Assembly: GCA_014925825.1 (NCBI GenBank)
Contig: JACGCK010000070.1
Coordinates: 1 to 64,000 of the forward strand
Length of the DNA stretch: 64,000 bases
DNA from: Pholiota molesta
Taxonomy: Eukaryota; Basidiomycota; Agaricomycetes; Agaricales; Strophariaceae
Direction of reading: 5' to 3'
Positions 14,409 to 24,835 of the stretch are shown here, in pieces. A model generated the notes under the pieces. It made no database searches. It saw only the letters and a list, made by a program, of their open reading frames with translations, and was not told where the DNA came from. Each line of letters begins with the position of its first letter. The stretch's first letter is position 1. The translations under genes were made by a program, and so were the position numbers.

Positions 14409-15828
14409 TGATAGGGCGCGGTTTTGGCTATACGTGAAACCCGCAATATTTTGCCTTTTTATCAGTAGAAATACCAGTCAGCTGGCGGAGGAGTTTAAGT
14501 CGTCCCGGACTGAGAACTCATTAGCGGCGCATAAAATCAATAAAGAGATTAAAGACAGCCGTCTGTGACAATGGTAGCGGACGATGTTACAGTAAATTGT
14601 AACTCAACTGCAAGCCGGGAGACAGTTTAACAAAAACAGCTATCCATTTGATACTCGAATATTACCTATGCGCGCGCTTAAACCACTACACGGGACAAGT
14701 ATTAAAAACGGAACGGACATTCCCTAGCGAGCCGAAGCACAGCATCATGCGCGGAACGCAGCTCCCCGAGCCGGGATTATAGCTAAAAGCTCTAAAAATA
14801 GACCTTGCATCTATATTCAGCTACTAAAGATAGAACGCAGATAGCTGTTAAAGCGTGAATAAGCGCTAAAGCGTCTAGCAAAGCTGCGAGTCAGGTGCAG
14901 CAAAGAGATCAATAAGCAGGGAGACAGAGATGACGAAGAATAATGGCCTGGTGACCTACAAACCAGGGTATTTCACATGGAAAAGGGAACATGGGCAGAG
15001 GGTATAGAGTCGCGAGGAATGCAGCTAAGGCCTGGGCCTATACCGCTGAGCAATCGCTACCCAAAAGGATAGGAATCGGAATCTAAGAATGCTGGACTGT
15101 TTGTGAACCGTTTGTATGTATTAATGTTGGAGCCTGGGACCATACACTTGTAGTAGTATAAATTACCAGTAGGTAGTGTAGTTAAGGACAAGCAATCAGT
15201 ACCCATTTTATTTGAACTATAAACGTTCGAGCACTAAGGGATAAAATACGGATTTGTTTCAGCGCCGAGTGCTATAACTCGTCGAGACTATCACAGCTTG
15301 AGGTCGGACTGAAAGCAGTTCCAGGCTAGTGATCCGCGGCCGCGTATATTGAGAGAGTGTTGCGAAGATTTCGAATAGCGACGAGCTATTTCCGCGTTTT
15401 TCGAGACACCAGGACTCATAGTACACGGTACTACGGCGATTGTAGCCAAGTGGAAGTCCACCTAGCGAACGAGAGCATCGACGAGAGTGATTAGCGAGTT
15501 ACCAGAGCATTTTACCGAGCAATAAAAACAACAATTCCAACACCCTAAAAACAACGATTACCTTTCCCGAGCCAGAATCAACAAAGTTACGGGATACTCA
15601 GCGATTGATCCTAAAAATAACTCCTTCCCTAAAAATATCGAACGAGCAAGGCAACTTACTGTCAAAAGTAGGACCACAGAAAAAGAAAATCATACCCAGA
15701 GCGACGCACACACAATTTATAAAAAGATCGAATAACTACGGAAGGGCGTCGCTCGACCTGAAGTTTAGGATCTCGCTCCGCTTTTGTGTTTTTCTGATTC
15801 AAGGTCTTGCCTGATAGCAAGCCTCTCA
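14409..15828 (+). repeat. 5' LTR
   Basis: 1,420 bp, nearly identical to the 3' LTR; it has one extra A in an A run near 14534 and one extra G near 14919. A TATAAAT box is at 15157, a likely start of the genomic transcript. Confidence 0.93.
15157..15163 (+). promoter_or_regulatory. TATA box of the 5' LTR
   Basis: TATAAAT in a mixed-composition context about 670 bp before the LTR end; the same box is at 34399 in the 3' LTR. No experimental support. Confidence 0.4.
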
Positions 15829-15830
15829 TC

Positions 15831-15846
15831 TGGAGCCCACCGCGAG
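15831..15846 (+). promoter_or_regulatory. primer-binding site
   Basis: TGGAGCCCACCGCGAG begins two bases after the 5' LTR. It starts with TGG, the complement of a tRNA CCA end, as expected. The matching tRNA end would be CTCGCGGTGGGCTCCA; it does not match either tRNA in this window. Confidence 0.7.
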
Positions 15847-16050
15847 GGGGGGATTTTATAATCAATCAAAGAGTTGATCTATACTTTCGAACGGAACAGC
15901 CTATTACTTTAAAAACAATTTTACAAACAACAAAGATTCAGCTTCACTCCCGTTAGCGATAGCGAGCGGTGATAAAGCCAGAATCTATAGAGACTAGTAG
16001 CAACGGCTCCTAAAACAAAGGAAGACCCTACCTATCAGTTTAGACCACAA

Positions 16051-17982
16051 GTGGGCGAACCTCGTACAACAGTACCGGCAAAGCCTAAAACAACTAGAAC
16101 AACCAGAAATTCAGGAGACGCGGGGCTTACACCACCGTACGAGAAGCCAGTTCAGAAAAGAGTTACTCGTAGAAGCGATACGTTAGCTATCAGTGAATCC
16201 AAAGGATCATCGCTAAGCATCGGAACTAGCAGCCAACGGTCAACGACACCCATACGGGAAGAAAGTCAGAGTCGGGGCCCACTCACTGAAGATATCACTG
16301 AAAGTGCTATTTCGGAATACCGGGACACTTTAGAAGGAACACCAACTTCTATTGGATCCAGTCAATTTCAAGAAAGTGATACTTTTAGCGGCATTGTGAA
16401 AAGCGAGGAAGAAGATTTATCTTTTGCTTTCGCTCAACCCCAATCGCTACCAGATACATTCCAACCCCCCGCAAAAGCTAAAACAATGTCTAAAGCAGAA
16501 ATGCCGACGAAGAGGTCCAAGGAGGCACCAGAGTTTGATGAAAAAGAGCCAGAAGGCTTACCTCGATTCTTCGAAGACCTGGAGGTACTCTTTAAAAGAT
16601 TTGGAGTAGATGAAGCGGACAAGAAAGGATATGTAGGGCGATATGTAAAGCCCAAGGTAGAAGAAGGATGGAAGACGTTAGATGGGTATCGCGGGAGTTA
16701 CCAGGAGTTTAAGAAAAGTATCCTGGATGATTATCCTGAAGTGATAGCCATGAGTCGGGGCTCTATTACCAAGTTAGAGCAGATATGCAAAGAATACCAA
16801 AGGCTTAGCGAACTCGATTTGCAGGAGATCCTTCAATTCAAAAGATGTTTCAGGGCAGAAGCATCCAAGTTAACGAGGGAACCAGCCCTGTTAGCTAACC
16901 ACACATTGGTTGAGAAATTCTCCAAGGCGTTAGTCCCTGAATTCCGAGATCGAGTATTCAGCCAGCTGGACTCAAACAGAAGGAATGATGAGCAGTTCCG
17001 AATGAACGTGAAGAAACTGGTGTTAGATCCAAATAATCTTCTGAAAGACCCTACGCATAACCGGCCAGAGGATAAGTTCACCCTCGATGAAGTCATAAGG
17101 ATGACAGAACAATTAGCTCGTGGTCGAAACCCAGGACAATCTTCGATTCTAGATGTTCCGGTAGCTACGGCCAGGACGGCAGAAACGCCAGTCCGAGTCA
17201 AAACAGAGAATATAGAGTTTACTCTAATGGAGGAGATTCGTAGCCAAATGGCAAATATGCGAGATGCGCAAGATGTGAGCCGGAAGGAGATGCAGGACAT
17301 ACGTCGGTTTGTGCAACAGACACAGTCGCAAAACCAGCAGCTAGCACAGATGGCGGCAGCGTCGTCGGCTCCACAGCAGCTAGAGGGCCCAGGGCTGTCA
17401 AGTTATCAACAGCAGCCTCAGTATAGGCCGAGCTATAACAGTAATCGCTTTCAAGGGTCGAACATGCAGTCTGGATGGAAATGCTTCTATTGTGGAAAGC
17501 TAGGGCATCAAATTAAGGATTGTCAATCCAAGGAAGCTCATTTAAAAATGGGTTACATTGAGAAACGGGAGGGAGATCACCGACACTATATAACAGGTGG
17601 CGGGGTCCTCAGATTCGACGAGGATAAACTACCTATTGAAAGAGTGGAAGAGTTTCATGTGAAACAAAAGTTAGCTTCAAACTTTTATGCCAAACCTCAA
17701 AGGGGAGTTCTACAGCTGGCACATGTTCTAGACCAGGCAAAACCCAGTTCATTATACACCAATAAACCAAGGGATCGCAGGGACAGACTATTAGAAAAGT
17801 TGGAGCAGCAGCTAGAGCAGATTCGTATGCAGCCACCTCAGGAAGAAGACGAGGAAGAACCAGATGAACTTGAGGCATACAGTCGCCAGTACCACGAGGT
17901 AGCTAACAGGGTACGACAAGAACGAATGGAGATGGAAACGGAGTTCTCTGATGAGGATTCGGGTTTCTACAACGTCCAATGA
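16051..17982 (+). CDS. Gag polyprotein
   Basis: The frame is open from 15991 to the TGA at 17980-17982. The first in-frame ATG is at 16486, giving about 498 residues that start MSKAEMPTKRSKEAPEFDEK, close to the usual start of the capsid core (GLPRFFEDLEVLFKRFGV). No ATG in any frame was seen between the 5' LTR and 16486, so upstream codons would need a non-AUG start; 16051 is GTG. Near the C-terminus is one CCHC zinc knuckle, CFYCGKLGHQIKDC, from 17482. Its stop overlaps the next start in ATGA. Gag packages the genomic RNA in the virus-like particle. The N-terminal boundary is uncertain. Confidence 0.85.
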   Translation: MGEPRTTVPAKPKTTRTTRNSGDAGLTPPYEKPVQKRVTRRSDTLAISESKGSSLSIGTSSQRSTTPIREESQSRGPLTEDITESAISEYRDTLEGTPTSIGSSQFQESDTFSGIVKSEEEDLSFAFAQPQSLPDTFQPPAKAKTMSKAEMPTKRSKEAPEFDEKEPEGLPRFFEDLEVLFKRFGVDEADKKGYVGRYVKPKVEEGWKTLDGYRGSYQEFKKSILDDYPEVIAMSRGSITKLEQICKEYQRLSELDLQEILQFKRCFRAEASKLTREPALLANHTLVEKFSKALVPEFRDRVFSQLDSNRRNDEQFRMNVKKLVLDPNNLLKDPTHNRPEDKFTLDEVIRMTEQLARGRNPGQSSILDVPVATARTAETPVRVKTENIEFTLMEEIRSQMANMRDAQDVSRKEMQDIRRFVQQTQSQNQQLAQMAAASSAPQQLEGPGLSSYQQQPQYRPSYNSNRFQGSNMQSGWKCFYCGKLGHQIKDCQSKEAHLKMGYIEKREGDHRHYITGGGVLRFDEDKLPIERVEEFHVKQKLASNFYAKPQRGVLQLAHVLDQAKPSSLYTNKPRDRRDRLLEKLEQQLEQIRMQPPQEEDEEEPDELEAYSRQYHEVANRVRQERMEMETEFSDEDSGFYNVQ

Positions 17983-19232
17983 AGGAGACTAAAGTACTAG
18001 CTCAGACCGCAAGGAAGAGTGCTTTTAAAAGACCGGAGGACGTTAATAACAGTAAAATCACGAAAATGAAGACAAGAAGCCGAGGCCAACACAAAGGATC
18101 AGACGATGGAGAGGACAGTGATAGCGATGACGAAGAACCGCGGTTTACGCCGCCAGTAAAACCCAAGAAAAAGAAAATGGAAACTCCCTATATCACGAGG
18201 GAAGCGCCGAAGAAAGTAGAGTTTGAGGAGATACCATTGGACCTGGAAAAAAGCAGGCGAAATGGAATGATACCCTACGTAGATGTCCCCAGAATGGACC
18301 CTGCGCTTAAAGCTAGGATAGCGCCGCGAACTGAGCCTATCCCGATCCTAGAAAAGAGAGAGCCGGCGTACACGCATAAAGCACCAGTGGAGATGGATGT
18401 CGACGTCCCAGCCATCTTTAATAGGATGAAAGAGACACCGATCACTCTAACTCAACGAGAGTTTTTGGGTGTTATCAGTCCGAGATGGAGGAAACAGTAT
18501 GCGGACGAGTTAGCTACGAAACGTATACCCACCATTCCTGGTAGCGAGCAGAAGGTCTCCATGATAGAAGAATTGGAGGGATGCAAAAATATAGATGGAG
18601 AGCCCTATGAGATATATCATCTTGGAAAAATAGAAACCCCCGTATTCAGGAGGTCTAGTGAACAAGATAAGGGTGTACCAGAAGGCTCTTTCATTATTGA
18701 AGATCCCGTTGAGCAATATCTCAACACCCTGGACCCTTCACAAAGAGCGAAGAAGGTGTTGGTAGCGAGAGAATCACACCCACTGAAAGTGATCTATCCA
18801 GTCATAAATGGGACGGGACAGGAGGAAGCCTTGCTCGATCCAGGCTCGCAGATCATCTCAATGGCAAAAGACGTAGCTATGAAATTGGGAGTCTCTTGGG
18901 ACCCTAACTTGATAGTTAACATGCAAAGTGCGAACAAGCAAGTTGAAAGTACCGAAGGGCTAGCCAGAAACGTACCATTTAGATTCGACGATTTAACGTT
19001 GTATCTACAAGTCCACGTCATGTCAAACCCCGCGTACCGAGTGCTACTAGGGAGACCCTTTGAAGTGTTAACAGAACAGGTCACTCAGAACTTTAGAGAC
19101 GGAACACAGCTGATAACTATAGCGGATCCTAACTCTGATCGAAAGAGTACAATGACGACGTACGATCGAGGGGAGAGGCCGAGGGTCATACGACGGGAAC
19201 CTGAGGATCCTTTTCAGACTTCGATGATTTGA
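17979..19232 (+). CDS. retroelement aspartic protease region
   Basis: A separate frame of 417 codons starting with ATG at 17979 in the ATGA overlap with gag. The first 130 residues are charged (KTRSRGQHKG, long acidic runs, KPKKKKM). The protease core is near residues 275-370, with the active-site motif LLDPGSQI (an Asp-Pro-Gly variant of the usual DTG/DSG) and the later hydrophobic-Gly motif YRVLLGRP. Retroviral-type proteases act as dimers and cut Gag and Pol. The stop TGA at 19230-19232 overlaps the ATG of the next frame in TGATG. Confidence 0.82.
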   Translation: MKETKVLAQTARKSAFKRPEDVNNSKITKMKTRSRGQHKGSDDGEDSDSDDEEPRFTPPVKPKKKKMETPYITREAPKKVEFEEIPLDLEKSRRNGMIPYVDVPRMDPALKARIAPRTEPIPILEKREPAYTHKAPVEMDVDVPAIFNRMKETPITLTQREFLGVISPRWRKQYADELATKRIPTIPGSEQKVSMIEELEGCKNIDGEPYEIYHLGKIETPVFRRSSEQDKGVPEGSFIIEDPVEQYLNTLDPSQRAKKVLVARESHPLKVIYPVINGTGQEEALLDPGSQIISMAKDVAMKLGVSWDPNLIVNMQSANKQVESTEGLARNVPFRFDDLTLYLQVHVMSNPAYRVLLGRPFEVLTEQVTQNFRDGTQLITIADPNSDRKSTMTTYDRGERPRVIRREPEDPFQTSMI

Positions 19233-20863
19233 TGAACAGTCAAGGAGATGTCGCATTAATAATAGAAAGGGATGACCAGACAGGGCAGTGTATGATTATT
19301 GGGGAGACGAAACCTCAAGATGGTTTGGCCTTTCAAGAAAAAGAGTTAAGAGATGTATATATGGAACAAGCAATTCCGGAACGAAGTCTAGAGGATGAGG
19401 ATAGGGAGAAATTGTATAAATATTTCTGTCAGACCTCTCATGTAAAGGATCGAGAAAAGTATTCCTTACAACCACGAGGAGTATTTGGACAAGTAGTAGA
19501 ATGGGAGCCGGAAGGGACGGTAGATCCCCAACCCGAAACAGTGTCAGTGTTAGCTACGAAGAAATATAAGAAAGTCGCGGACAAAGTGAGGCCTGTATAT
19601 CAGGACTTGCCAGAGAAATTTAGGATTGTTAGGAATATTACGGGAGACCCGTTAGCTAACATGCCCAAATTATCACCACGGCCCCCAGAGTTCACGCCTA
19701 CGGGAAGGTACACCCAAGAGCGGAAAGAGGCGTTTGACAAAGTCCATGAAGGAGATTTCTTGTGGCCTGAGGAACGGAAGTTAGTTCATCAGCTAGTTAT
19801 GCAACAAAACAAAGGTTTCGCATGGGATGATTCAGAAAAAGGAAGATTTAGATCTGACTTCTTCCCCCCTGTGGAAATTCCGGTTGTGGAGCATGTGCCA
19901 TGGGTGTTGAAGAATATACCAATTCCCCCAGGAATGCACCAAAGGGTGTGTGAGTTTATAAAAACCAAAATCGATGCGGGGACATATGAGCCGTCGAGCT
20001 CGTCGTACCGTTCGAGGTGGTTCACAGTGTTAAAGAAAGATCAAGTATCTTTTAGGATTGTACACAGTTTAGAACCATTAAACGCAGTAACTATCGCACA
20101 TTCCGGATTGCCACCAGTAATGGAAACATTGGCAGAGCACATAGCGGGCCGCGCTTGTGGAGCAATTTTGGATCTATATGTGGGATACGATGAACGACTA
20201 TTAGCAGAATCATCCAGAGATCTAACTACTTTCCAGACCCCGTACGGGGCCTTGCGGCTAGTAACATTACCAATGGGTTGGACTAATTCAGTGCCAATAT
20301 TTCATGAAGATGTCACGTATATCCTCCGTGAAGAAATACCTGAATATACAGAGCCCTACATTGATGATGTACCGGTCAGGGGTCCAGCGACGAGGTACGA
20401 ATTGGAAGGGGGAGGCTATGAAACTATCCCTGAAAATAGTGGTATCCGCAGATTCGTATGGGAACATTTAAATAATGTTAATCGGATAGTGCAACGAGTG
20501 AAATATAGCGGAGGAACCTTCTCTGGTTATAAATCAACTTTGTGCGCGGCGGATATCATGGTGGTAGGACACCTGTGCGGCTATGAGGGAAGGAAACCAA
20601 TGCCAGACAAAGTACATGTCATTCTTAATTGGGGAGACTGCAAAACGGTTAGCGACGTGAGGTCATTCATGGGAACGGTTGGATTGTTAAGAATCTATAT
20701 CGAGGACTACGCGACAAAAGCGGAGCACATACAAAAATTAATGAGGTCGAGCGTAACGTTCGAGTGGGGAGACAAACAGAGAGAGAGCATGGAGTTGTTA
20801 AAACAAGGAGTCAGGGATGCAAAGTGCATAATCCCTCTAGACTACTCAGCACCGGGGTTATAG
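19232..20863 (+). CDS. reverse transcriptase
   Basis: The frame starts with ATG at 19232 and encodes about 543 residues. The RT core follows a stretch with ENIPIPPGMH-like and FRIVHSLEPLN motifs. Palm motifs are AILDLYVGYDER, with the first catalytic Asp, LPMGWTNSVPIFHED, and YIDDV at about 20357, which is the Ty3-type catalytic box. The connection domain MGTVGLLRIYIEDYATKAEH and EWGDKQRESMELLK follow. The frame stops at TAG 20861-20863 just as the RNase H domain should begin, and RNase H continues in the -1 frame. The frame is otherwise intact and the copy is likely young. Confidence 0.9.
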   Translation: MNSQGDVALIIERDDQTGQCMIIGETKPQDGLAFQEKELRDVYMEQAIPERSLEDEDREKLYKYFCQTSHVKDREKYSLQPRGVFGQVVEWEPEGTVDPQPETVSVLATKKYKKVADKVRPVYQDLPEKFRIVRNITGDPLANMPKLSPRPPEFTPTGRYTQERKEAFDKVHEGDFLWPEERKLVHQLVMQQNKGFAWDDSEKGRFRSDFFPPVEIPVVEHVPWVLKNIPIPPGMHQRVCEFIKTKIDAGTYEPSSSSYRSRWFTVLKKDQVSFRIVHSLEPLNAVTIAHSGLPPVMETLAEHIAGRACGAILDLYVGYDERLLAESSRDLTTFQTPYGALRLVTLPMGWTNSVPIFHEDVTYILREEIPEYTEPYIDDVPVRGPATRYELEGGGYETIPENSGIRRFVWEHLNNVNRIVQRVKYSGGTFSGYKSTLCAADIMVVGHLCGYEGRKPMPDKVHVILNWGDCKTVSDVRSFMGTVGLLRIYIEDYATKAEHIQKLMRSSVTFEWGDKQRESMELLKQGVRDAKCIIPLDYSAPGL

Positions 20864-23121
20864 TGTTAGCTGTCGATACTTCGTGGAGAGCTATTGGATT
20901 TTATATCTACCAGGAAGATCCGGCAGATAAAAAGAAGAAGCGCTACGCGCGTTTTGGTTCAATACTCTTAAATGAGAGAGAAGCGAGGTTTTCACAACCG
21001 AAACGAGAGCTATTTGGTTTACTGAGGGCGTTAGAAGCTTGCATGTACTGGCTTCTAGGTTGCCGAAAACTAGTAGTAGAAACCGATGCTAAATACTTGA
21101 AAGGAATGCTGGATAATCCAGGAATGGGACCGAACGCTACCATCAACAGGTGGATAGACAAGATCCTAATGTTTCATTTCGAGTTAAGGCATGTACCAGG
21201 AAAAACCTTTGGACCTGATGGATTATCCCGAAGGGAAGGACAACCTGGTGACGAGGTCTTCTCAAATACCGAGGAATTCGAAGATGGGCCAGTAGGGCCA
21301 CCGGAATTCAGTAAATTAAATGAGGAGGACGAAGACCCGTGGGTGTTAGATAGGTTCAAAGACACCATCGACACCAGGGGAGGCTATCAACAGCAATTGC
21401 AACCGCAGATGAAAGACAACGAGCATCTGGCAACTAGTGTAAAATCCTTTGCAAAAGAATGTAGAAAGGCGCGCTCAGAATATGAGTTAGAAAAACAAGT
21501 AGTAAGACGTTTGATGGCCGCGAAACAAGTCCCCGAAGAGCAGGAGAAATTCTTGGAACAATATATGCTACGGCCTAGTCCACCGCTATATGACTTCGAA
21601 GAAGAAGGAGACCCTGAAGCGTACGATGAATCAAATAGGACCCCTGCAGGGCAAAGTACCGATGAGCGACTACCATTAGTTAAACTTTGGTTGAAAGACC
21701 CAACTAAAGGAATAGTGGGTATGAGCAGCCGGGAGTATCACAACTTTACGAGATTTGCAAGGCATTTCTTTATTGATGGGAAAGAGCGTTTGTACCGAAG
21801 AGCTATAGACGATACCCATAAACTTGTGATAGCTAAGGAAGATCGAACTAGAATGATGCGGTTGGCACATGACAATCTAGGACACAGAGGCTCATACGCA
21901 ACGCGGATGCTGTTGTCTGAGCGATTTTGGTGGCCAGAACTAGAAAGAGATGTCCATTGGCACGTCAAGACATGCCACCTGTGTCAAGAAAGACAAAAGA
22001 CCATGATTCAGATACCAAGGACAGAAACTCATACGCCATCAATATTCCAAGAACTACATATTGATACCATGCATATGTCACCAGAATCATATGGGTATAA
22101 ATACATAGTTCATGGAAGGTGTGCGCTAACGAGTTGGGCAGAAGGACGAGCACTAAGAAAGGAAAACGGCGAGACAATATCGGCCTGGCTGTTTGAAGAC
22201 ATAATTTGCCGGTGGGGTTGCCTTCGAGAAATCATAACCGATAATGGAGGTCCATTTGGCAGGGCGTTAGAGCACCTTAAAGCAAAATGGGGCATAGACT
22301 GGATCACCATCTCATCTTATAACTCGAAAGCGAATGGCAAGGTGGAAAGGCCACATTGGGATATACGCCAGATGCTCTATAAGGCGTGTGGAGGGGAACA
22401 TAAAGCCAAGAATTGGTTTAAATACTTCCATTATGTATTATGGGCAGACCGAGTATCCATCCGAAAAGGTTTAGGATGCTCGCCATTCTTCATGGTCACA
22501 GGAGCGCACCCCGTATTACCAATGGATATTGTGGAAGCTACGTGGTTGGTAGAACTACCTGATGAGATATTAAGTAGCGAAGACTTGATAGCTTACAGGG
22601 CCATCGCGCTAGCTAAGCATAAGGTCCATATAGATGATATGCGAAAGAGAATATCAAAAGCTAAAAGAGATTTGATACGGAAATTTGAAGAGAAATCAGC
22701 ATATAAAATTAAGAACTATACCTTTAAGAAAGGCGATTTAGTTCTAATGCGAAATTCACCGGTAGAAATGTCATTAAACCGTAAAATGAAACGACGATGG
22801 GAAGGCCCATATATCGTGATAGCTAGGAAAAGTGGGGGAGCCTATATCTTAGCGGACATGAGTGGAAAAGTGTTCAAAGATAAAGTAGCAGCGTTCCGGG
22901 TTATACCCTACTTCGCAAGAAGAGCTATCAAGTCTCCGGAGACGTTAGATGCGGCATTGGATCAGAGCCCAGAAAATATTAGAAAATTAATGGAAAAATC
23001 GGATGATGAAGGGGAAGACCATATAGAAAAAGAAATCTATGATGAGGAACCACTCAGGTCAGACGCTGAAGAAGACGAGGACGACGCGGAGGCATGGTGG
23101 GAAGACACACTATGGCCCTGA
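20764..23121 (+). CDS. RNase H and integrase
   Basis: The frame is open from 20764, but sense sequence begins near 20855, after RT slips by -1 on GGGG or through a mutation. RNase H shows VLAVDTSWRAIGFYI, KRELFGLLRALE and VVETDAKYL, with the expected acidic residues, then the tether NRWIDKILMFHFELRHVPG. The integrase zinc finger is HDNLGHRGSYATRMLL followed by CHLCQ. The catalytic triad is visible in ELHIDTMHM, IITDNGGPFG and NSKANGKVERPHW. The C-terminal GPY/F module is WEGPYIVIARKSGGAY. There is no chromodomain; the tail is very acidic and ends at 23121. Confidence 0.9.
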   Translation: MGRQTEREHGVVKTRSQGCKVHNPSRLLSTGVIVLAVDTSWRAIGFYIYQEDPADKKKKRYARFGSILLNEREARFSQPKRELFGLLRALEACMYWLLGCRKLVVETDAKYLKGMLDNPGMGPNATINRWIDKILMFHFELRHVPGKTFGPDGLSRREGQPGDEVFSNTEEFEDGPVGPPEFSKLNEEDEDPWVLDRFKDTIDTRGGYQQQLQPQMKDNEHLATSVKSFAKECRKARSEYELEKQVVRRLMAAKQVPEEQEKFLEQYMLRPSPPLYDFEEEGDPEAYDESNRTPAGQSTDERLPLVKLWLKDPTKGIVGMSSREYHNFTRFARHFFIDGKERLYRRAIDDTHKLVIAKEDRTRMMRLAHDNLGHRGSYATRMLLSERFWWPELERDVHWHVKTCHLCQERQKTMIQIPRTETHTPSIFQELHIDTMHMSPESYGYKYIVHGRCALTSWAEGRALRKENGETISAWLFEDIICRWGCLREIITDNGGPFGRALEHLKAKWGIDWITISSYNSKANGKVERPHWDIRQMLYKACGGEHKAKNWFKYFHYVLWADRVSIRKGLGCSPFFMVTGAHPVLPMDIVEATWLVELPDEILSSEDLIAYRAIALAKHKVHIDDMRKRISKAKRDLIRKFEEKSAYKIKNYTFKKGDLVLMRNSPVEMSLNRKMKRRWEGPYIVIARKSGGAYILADMSGKVFKDKVAAFRVIPYFARRAIKSPETLDAALDQSPENIRKLMEKSDDEGEDHIEKEIYDEEPLRSDAEEDEDDAEAWWEDTLWP

Positions 23122-23249
23122 GGCGACCAAATTTATTCAAGCATGGCAACGATGGCCTCAGGCATAAGAGAATACATGTTGGAACACAAGTACAACTAAC
23201 CCAGAAAAGGAGGAAAGTGGGTAGTAGAAAGGGGCTATTTAGGAAAGCC

Positions 23250-24544
23250 TTAAGCAGCTGCTATGTCAAGGGTGCTGTGGATTTTAGTAATGGAATGAAG
23301 GACGAGGTCGCGTTGCTTGAGCATGAAAGCAATCTGGTGCTGGATCCGGATTAATTCGGCTTTCAGGTCACCTTCAGCCTTGCGATAACCAAGTTCCGGC
23401 CCATCGTCCATATTCGCCTTTTCTAAAACATCATGCGCCTCTCTGATAAGAGCAGAAGTAGAGTCGTTATCCGCGGTAATGAGAGACGCTGCACCCAAAA
23501 CCAAAAATATTCATGGTTAGTGAATAGCCTTGGCGAGATCTATAAATAGCTAGGGACTTACCAGCGACAAGAGAACTGGAGTCGTTGAACGTATAATTAA
23601 GGCGTTGACGCTTGCCAGAGTCGCTACCGCGGTCGATTTCGGCCAGGGCCGAGGCTGTTAACAATCGAGTAGCCTTAAAATAGGCAGATGAGAGAATATC
23701 CATGCCAGGAACGTCAGCATACTCGAGGCGTACCGTTTCAGGACGCTTGGTGGACACCTGTAAAATTAAGATAAACAAGTCGTGCCACAGCCGGAAGACA
23801 TCACAAAAGACAAACCTGGTGGGCACCGGATCGCACAGGGGGATCGCGGCGCTTGCGAGAATTAAGAACCTCGCCATTGGAGACACCAGGATCAGTCATG
23901 GTGTCCAGACTGGGTGACTCGTCCACTGCGTTAGCATCGTCCACGGCCATCTGCTTGAATTTCAGCCAAAGATTAATTAAGTCATGAGCATCTTTCGGAT
24001 AGTCCACGGCTTAAAGGGAAAAGTTCAGTACCATATCGGGGGTGGGACAATCCTCGGAAAGGGACAAACTTGGCACGGGGAGATTTTGATTATTCTCGCC
24101 CAACGCTTTGTTCTTTCCAGAGCGTTGAGCACGCTAGAAAAAGAACAAAGTTAGTAAGAGAATGATCAACAAAAAGGAACAGTTAGCTACCGGGCCAGTA
24201 GGGGCGCTTTTAGCAGTAGCGTTCTCCTTGCCCGCTACGAGGCGCTGTTGACGCAAGAAGGAGACATGGAGTTCTCTAACATCCTTCCCAGCAGAGGAAA
24301 GAACGTAGTTGGGTCTCTTCTGAAGGACGTCTTCAAGGATTTGGTACACCTGAGAAACCATATCGCTAGCTTGGGTGTTCCCGACAACGGTTGGAATCAG
24401 CGAAGCCCAGCGGCGCAACAACACGCAAATGTCTTCAAGGTTCGAGGTATAATTATCGACCGAGATACCGGGGACATCGCGAAGACCTTTGACCGTAGCG
24501 AGCTTGGCCTTGAGTTCTTTGAAGCCAGGAAGATTGCCAGTCAT
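23250..24544 (-). CDS. antisense cargo protein A1 (spliced, 348 aa)
   Basis: Five exons on the strand opposite to gag-pol: 24544-24191, 24133-24070, 24009-23816, 23757-23562 and 23488-23250. All four introns have GT...AG ends and sizes of 57-73 bases. The exons sum to 1,047 bases and keep one frame from ATG (MTGNLPGFKELKAKLA) to the stop. The product is mostly helical; landmarks are YTSNLEDICVLLRRWASLIP, a basic patch near the middle (NSRKRRDPP), LEYADVPGMDILSSAYFK, and a C-terminal helix from IREAHDVLEKAN. I recognise no catalytic motif or named family. It could be a capsid-like or regulatory protein of the element; this is not shown. Confidence 0.65.
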
Positions 24545-24835
24545 TGAGCAGAAAGAAATGGAATGGCATTCATACAGAAGGAACTCGGTGTAATTTATAG
24601 AAAATAGGGCACCAAGAATTAAAAACAAGGCACCTTAAAAGAACAGAATAGCTATTAAAGATAAGCTAGGAGGAATGGTCAACTAAGGACGTCTAATAGT
24701 GGAAAATACTATTTACGGACAAAGTACAATCGCGACCACTGGATCTGAGGAGAAATAAACGATAAAATCATGTGATTAACAAACGAGAAAAGTGGATAGT
24801 GCCGGAGCGATGTCACGGACAAAGACCCAAAACGT

